15,440 nt of DNA from Pseudomonadota bacterium (lineage in GTDB: Bacteria; Pseudomonadota; Alphaproteobacteria; Rhizobiales; Hyphomicrobiaceae), in contig JAEWIJ010000017.1 of the NCBI GenBank assembly GCA_023387235.1, positions 1 through 15,440 on the forward strand, in the 5' to 3' direction. Each line of letters starts with the position of its first letter. Position 1 is the first letter of the stretch. Positions 12,979-15,440 of this stretch are shown here, piece by piece. The notes beneath the pieces were generated by a model. The model was not told the DNA's origin, made no database searches, and saw only the letters and a program-made list of their open reading frames with translations. A program made the translations under genes and the position numbers.

Positions 12979-14133
12979 TCAGCGCGGCGTGCTGACGACG
13001 CCGCTCTCGATGAAAGCAGCAATCTCGCTCGGCGTGTAGCGCGCCGCCTTCAATACAGCCTCGCTGTCCGTGCCGGCAGCTTTGGGCGACCCGGCAATCG
13101 CGGGCGGCGTGCGGCTGAAGCGCGGTCCCGGCGCCGGCTGCACGACGCCGTCGCGCTCGACGAAGGTTGCCCGTGCCACGTTGTGCGGATGGGTGCCGAC
13201 CTCTTTCATGGCGAGCACCGGCGCAAAGCAGGCATCGCTGTCGGCGAACACCGCGCACCACTCGTCGCGCGTGCGCGTCTTGAAAACCTCGGCATAACGC
13301 CTGGCGAGCTCGGGCCAGCGGGCGCGGTCGTACTGCTTGGGCAGATCCTCGCCCGCGATGCCGAGACGGTCCAGAAGATCGGCATAGAAGCGCTTCTCGA
13401 TCGAGCCGATGGAGACCCACTTGCCGTCCCTGGTCTCATAGACGCCATACCAGGGCGCGCCCGTGTCGAGGATGTTCTCGCCGCGCTCGTCCTTCCACAT
13501 GCCGCTGCCGAGAAAGCCGTAGATGCCGGCCATGAGCAGCGAGACGCCGTCGACCATGGCCGCGTCGACGACCTGCCCCTTGGCGGACGTGCGCGCCTCG
13601 AGAATCCCGCAGAGCACGCCGAAAGCGAGTAGCATCCCGCCACCACCGAAATCACCCACCAGATTGAGCGGCGGAATGGGCGGGCCATCCTTCTGGCCGA
13701 TCGCATGCAGGGCACCGGACAGCGCGATGTAGTTGATGTCGTGGCCGGCGCGGGGCGCCATGGGGCCGTCCTGGCCGAAACCCGTCATGCGGCCGTACAC
13801 GAGGCGGGGATTGACCTCCCAGAGCGCCTGCGGTCCGAGCCCCAGACGCTCCATGACGCCCGGCCGGAAGCCCTCGATGAGCGCGTCCGCGTCCTTCACC
13901 AGCCGGCGGACGATATCGCGCCCGGCCTCGCTCTTGACGTCCACGGCGACCGTCTGCCGCCCGCGATGGAGCACCTCGAAGCGCGGCTCACGGCCCGGCA
14001 GGCCGAGGTCGGCGCCGTCCGAGCGGTCCACGCGGATCACCTCGGCGCCCATGTCCGACAGCATCATGCCGCAGAATGGCGCTGGCCCGATGCCAGCCAT
14101 CTCGACAATGCGGACACCTTTCAGTGGTCCCAT
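12979..14133 (-). CDS. Alpha-methylacyl-CoA racemase (CaiB/BaiF family III)
   Basis: A 384-residue family III CoA-transferase fold protein. Its motifs identify the racemase branch, which interconverts the (2R) and (2S) epimers of 2-methylacyl-CoAs so that they can enter beta-oxidation. The residues known in the M. tuberculosis enzyme MCR (His126, Asp156, Glu241) match His131 in AGHDINYIALSG, Asp161 in NLVGDFGGG and Glu246 in SIEKRFYADLL, all with the same offset of five. GQVVDAAMVDG (186-196) is also typical. Two ATGs are close together. AGGAGG (14142-14147) is eight bases from the one at 14133 but only two from the one at 14139, so 14133 is preferred. Downstream in the same operon is an acyl-CoA dehydrogenase, consistent with branched-chain, isoprenoid or sterol side-chain catabolism. 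Confidence 0.93.
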   Translation of the reverse strand: MGPLKGVRIVEMAGIGPAPFCGMMLSDMGAEVIRVDRSDGADLGLPGREPRFEVLHRGRQTVAVDVKSEAGRDIVRRLVKDADALIEGFRPGVMERLGLGPQALWEVNPRLVYGRMTGFGQDGPMAPRAGHDINYIALSGALHAIGQKDGPPIPPLNLVGDFGGGGMLLAFGVLCGILEARTSAKGQVVDAAMVDGVSLLMAGIYGFLGSGMWKDERGENILDTGAPWYGVYETRDGKWVSIGSIEKRFYADLLDRLGIAGEDLPKQYDRARWPELARRYAEVFKTRTRDEWCAVFADSDACFAPVLAMKEVGTHPHNVARATFVERDGVVQPAPGPRFSRTPPAIAGSPKAAGTDSEAVLKAARYTPSEIAAFIESGVVSTPR

Positions 14134-14141
14134 CGACATCT

Positions 14142-14147
14142 CCTCCT
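14142..14147 (-). promoter_or_regulatory. Ribosome-binding site deciding the racemase start
   Basis: AGGAGG on the minus strand, eight bases before ATG 14133 and two before ATG 14139. It favours the N-terminus MGPLKGVRIVEMAG. Farther upstream, TTGGGC (14201-14196) and TAAGAG (14178-14173), 17 bases apart, are a weak promoter candidate for the operon. Confidence 0.6.
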
Positions 14148-14259
14148 GGTGTCTGCGGCGCCTTTTGCCGTCCTCTTAACCGTTCAGTCACTTTAGCCCA
14201 AGCGCGTAATCCTTCAGCAAGACTCCTCTGATTGGATCAGCGTTCAGAAGGGCAAGCCC

Positions 14260-15440
14260 GTGGGGAGTGAGCGTCCGGTGCCCAACCGCAACGAAAAGAA
14301 AGGCGAGGCTCAGCCATCGCCCGGCGTCGGAGCTGTGCCCGAAGGCGGCGCACGGCGCGCGCGGACCTATGGCGAGCCGGCCCTCAATATCCGCGAGAGC
14401 TCCATGGTGCTGCGGCGCCTCGCGCGCCTGCTGCAGCGTCCGGGCGTTGCCGAGCGCATTGCCATGCGGGCGCTGCGCGACGAGAAGCGACACCGGCATT
14501 CCGATCCGAGCCATGGCGATATCCATCCAGGTCTCGAACGCCTCAAGGACCTCGAGTGGGAGCTGCGCGACAACGAGGCGCGCTACCGCGATCTTCTCGA
14601 CCGCCAGAGCCACGTCATCAGCCGCACCGATCCGGAAGGCCGGCTGACGTTCGTCAATCGCTCCTTCTGCCGGACGTTCGGGGTCGATGCCGACGATGTG
14701 CTCGGCACGCACTTCGCGCCGGCCGTGGTTGCCGGCGGCGACTGGCCGGCCACCGCCGGCCTCTCCGCGACAGCGTCGCCCCCCTTCGAGCTCAGGCTGC
14801 TCACGCCGCTGGGGCCGCGCTGGTTCGCCTTCGAGCAGGAGGCCGCGCCGACGCTCGACGGCCTCGCGACCGAGATCCAGCGCGTCGGCCGCGACATCAC
14901 CGACCAGCGCCGCATCGAGCAGGAGCTGGAGACGGCCCGCGATGCTGCCGAGACCGCGAACCGTGCGAAGTCGCGCTTCCTCGCGACCATGAGCCACGAG
15001 ATCCGCACGCCGATGAATGGCATTCTCGGCATGTCGTCCCTGCTTGCGGAGACGCCGCTCAGCGCCGACCAGCGGACCTACGCGCGCGCGATCGAGGAAT
15101 CCGCCCGCACGCTGCTCGCACTCATCGACGAGATCCTCGACTTCTCGCGCATCGAAGCCGGCAAGCTCGAGATCGCCGCCGAGCCCTTCGAGCTCGACCA
15201 GTGCATTGAATCTGCGGTCGAGCTGCTTCAGCCCAAGGCGAGCGAGAAGAAGCTCGATCTCGCGTGGTGGATCGAGCCCTCGCTGCCCAAGCTCGTCATC
15301 GGCGATGCCATGCGGCTGCGCCAGATCCTTCTCAATCTCATCGGCAATGCCATCAAGTTCACGGATCGGGGCGGCATCGCCGTCCGCGTGAATGGCGAAG
15401 CCGAGCCTTCGGGCGCGACCGTGCGCCTGTCGATCCGCAT
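14260..15440 (+). CDS. PAS-containing sensor histidine kinase, 3' end cut by window edge
   Basis: At least 393 residues, continuing past the right edge. A charged, probably disordered N-terminus (1 to about 95) has no membrane span, so the kinase looks cytoplasmic. A PAS sensor domain begins at about 108 (RYRDLLDRQSHVISRTDPEGRLTFVNRSF) and ends near ITDQRRIEQELE, which leads into a coiled-coil helix. The HisKA dimerisation domain carries SHEIRTPMNGILG with phospho-acceptor His246. The ATPase domain has begun, with the N-box LRQILLNLIGNAIKFT (Asn363). The HEIRTPMNGILGM form of the H-box is common in hybrid kinases, so a receiver domain may follow outside the window. The GTG at 14260 is chosen because AAGGG lies seven bases upstream and the frame is closed by TAG at 14194 with no better start. 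No partner regulator is visible. Confidence 0.93.
   Translation, partial: MGSERPVPNRNEKKGEAQPSPGVGAVPEGGARRARTYGEPALNIRESSMVLRRLARLLQRPGVAERIAMRALRDEKRHRHSDPSHGDIHPGLERLKDLEWELRDNEARYRDLLDRQSHVISRTDPEGRLTFVNRSFCRTFGVDADDVLGTHFAPAVVAGGDWPATAGLSATASPPFELRLLTPLGPRWFAFEQEAAPTLDGLATEIQRVGRDITDQRRIEQELETARDAAETANRAKSRFLATMSHEIRTPMNGILGMSSLLAETPLSADQRTYARAIEESARTLLALIDEILDFSRIEAGKLEIAAEPFELDQCIESAVELLQPKASEKKLDLAWWIEPSLPKLVIGDAMRLRQILLNLIGNAIKFTDRGGIAVRVNGEAEPSGATVRLSIR

Noticed and set aside
14173..14201. TGACTGAAC word in the gap before the racemase operon, resembling a TetR-type half-operator
   Set aside because: Only one half-site is present and no inverted partner could be found at a sensible distance.
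1..15440. Searched for defence, mobile or secretion modules, CRISPR repeats, tRNA-associated attachment sites and toxin-antitoxin pairs
   Set aside because: No integrase, transposase, direct-repeat array, tRNA or paired small genes could be recognised. The region reads as core and catabolic chromosome.

Overview
The window is high-GC, gene-dense chromosomal DNA that reads as an alphaproteobacterium, most likely of the order Hyphomicrobiales (Rhizobiales). Supporting signs are the form of DapF, a ribosomal protein S2 with a C-terminal helix-hairpin-helix tail, strong G/C third-position bias, and short intergenic CTCCCC/GGGGAG palindromes of the type common in that order. It contains fifteen protein genes, two of them cut by the window edges. 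I found no rRNA, tRNA, insertion sequence, CRISPR array, phage gene or plasmid-type gene.

Layout. At 1-713 (minus) is diaminopimelate epimerase DapF, cut at the left edge, divergent from a small SAM methyltransferase (816-1403). ProC and a TetR-type regulator follow on the plus strand up to 3050. A folded-back palindromic repeat (3082-3196) separates them from a two-gene minus-strand operon (4795 to 3221): a FAH-superfamily hydratase/decarboxylase, then a deaminase that resembles CnbZ. That pair could perform late steps of 2-aminomuconate breakdown. Next come rpsB and tsf (7022 to 4942, minus). They have a recognisable promoter, a terminator-like hairpin in the rpsB leader, and a strong intrinsic terminator after tsf.

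Divergent from rpsB is a GntR/FCD regulator (7288-8031), which converges on a small unknown gene (8406 to 8041). Upstream of that on the minus strand are propionyl-CoA synthetase PrpE (10473 to 8560) and a GNAT acetyltransferase (11093 to 10584). A YkgJ-type cysteine-cluster protein (11304-11705, plus) ends at another copy of the palindromic hairpin. The minus-strand operon from 14133 to 11784 encodes an alpha-methylacyl-CoA racemase followed by an acyl-CoA dehydrogenase. A PAS-histidine kinase (14260 onward, plus) is cut by the right edge.

Together the catabolic genes (aminomuconate-type tail, propionyl-CoA synthetase, racemase plus dehydrogenase) suggest a soil or water heterotroph that uses aromatic and methyl-branched or propionate-yielding carbon, set among housekeeping genes. 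I see no clear undescribed multi-gene system. The points most worth checking are the rpsB leader hairpin, the RidA-like arginine motif in the deaminase, the shifted catalytic glutamate of the dehydrogenase, and the GNAT gene beside PrpE.
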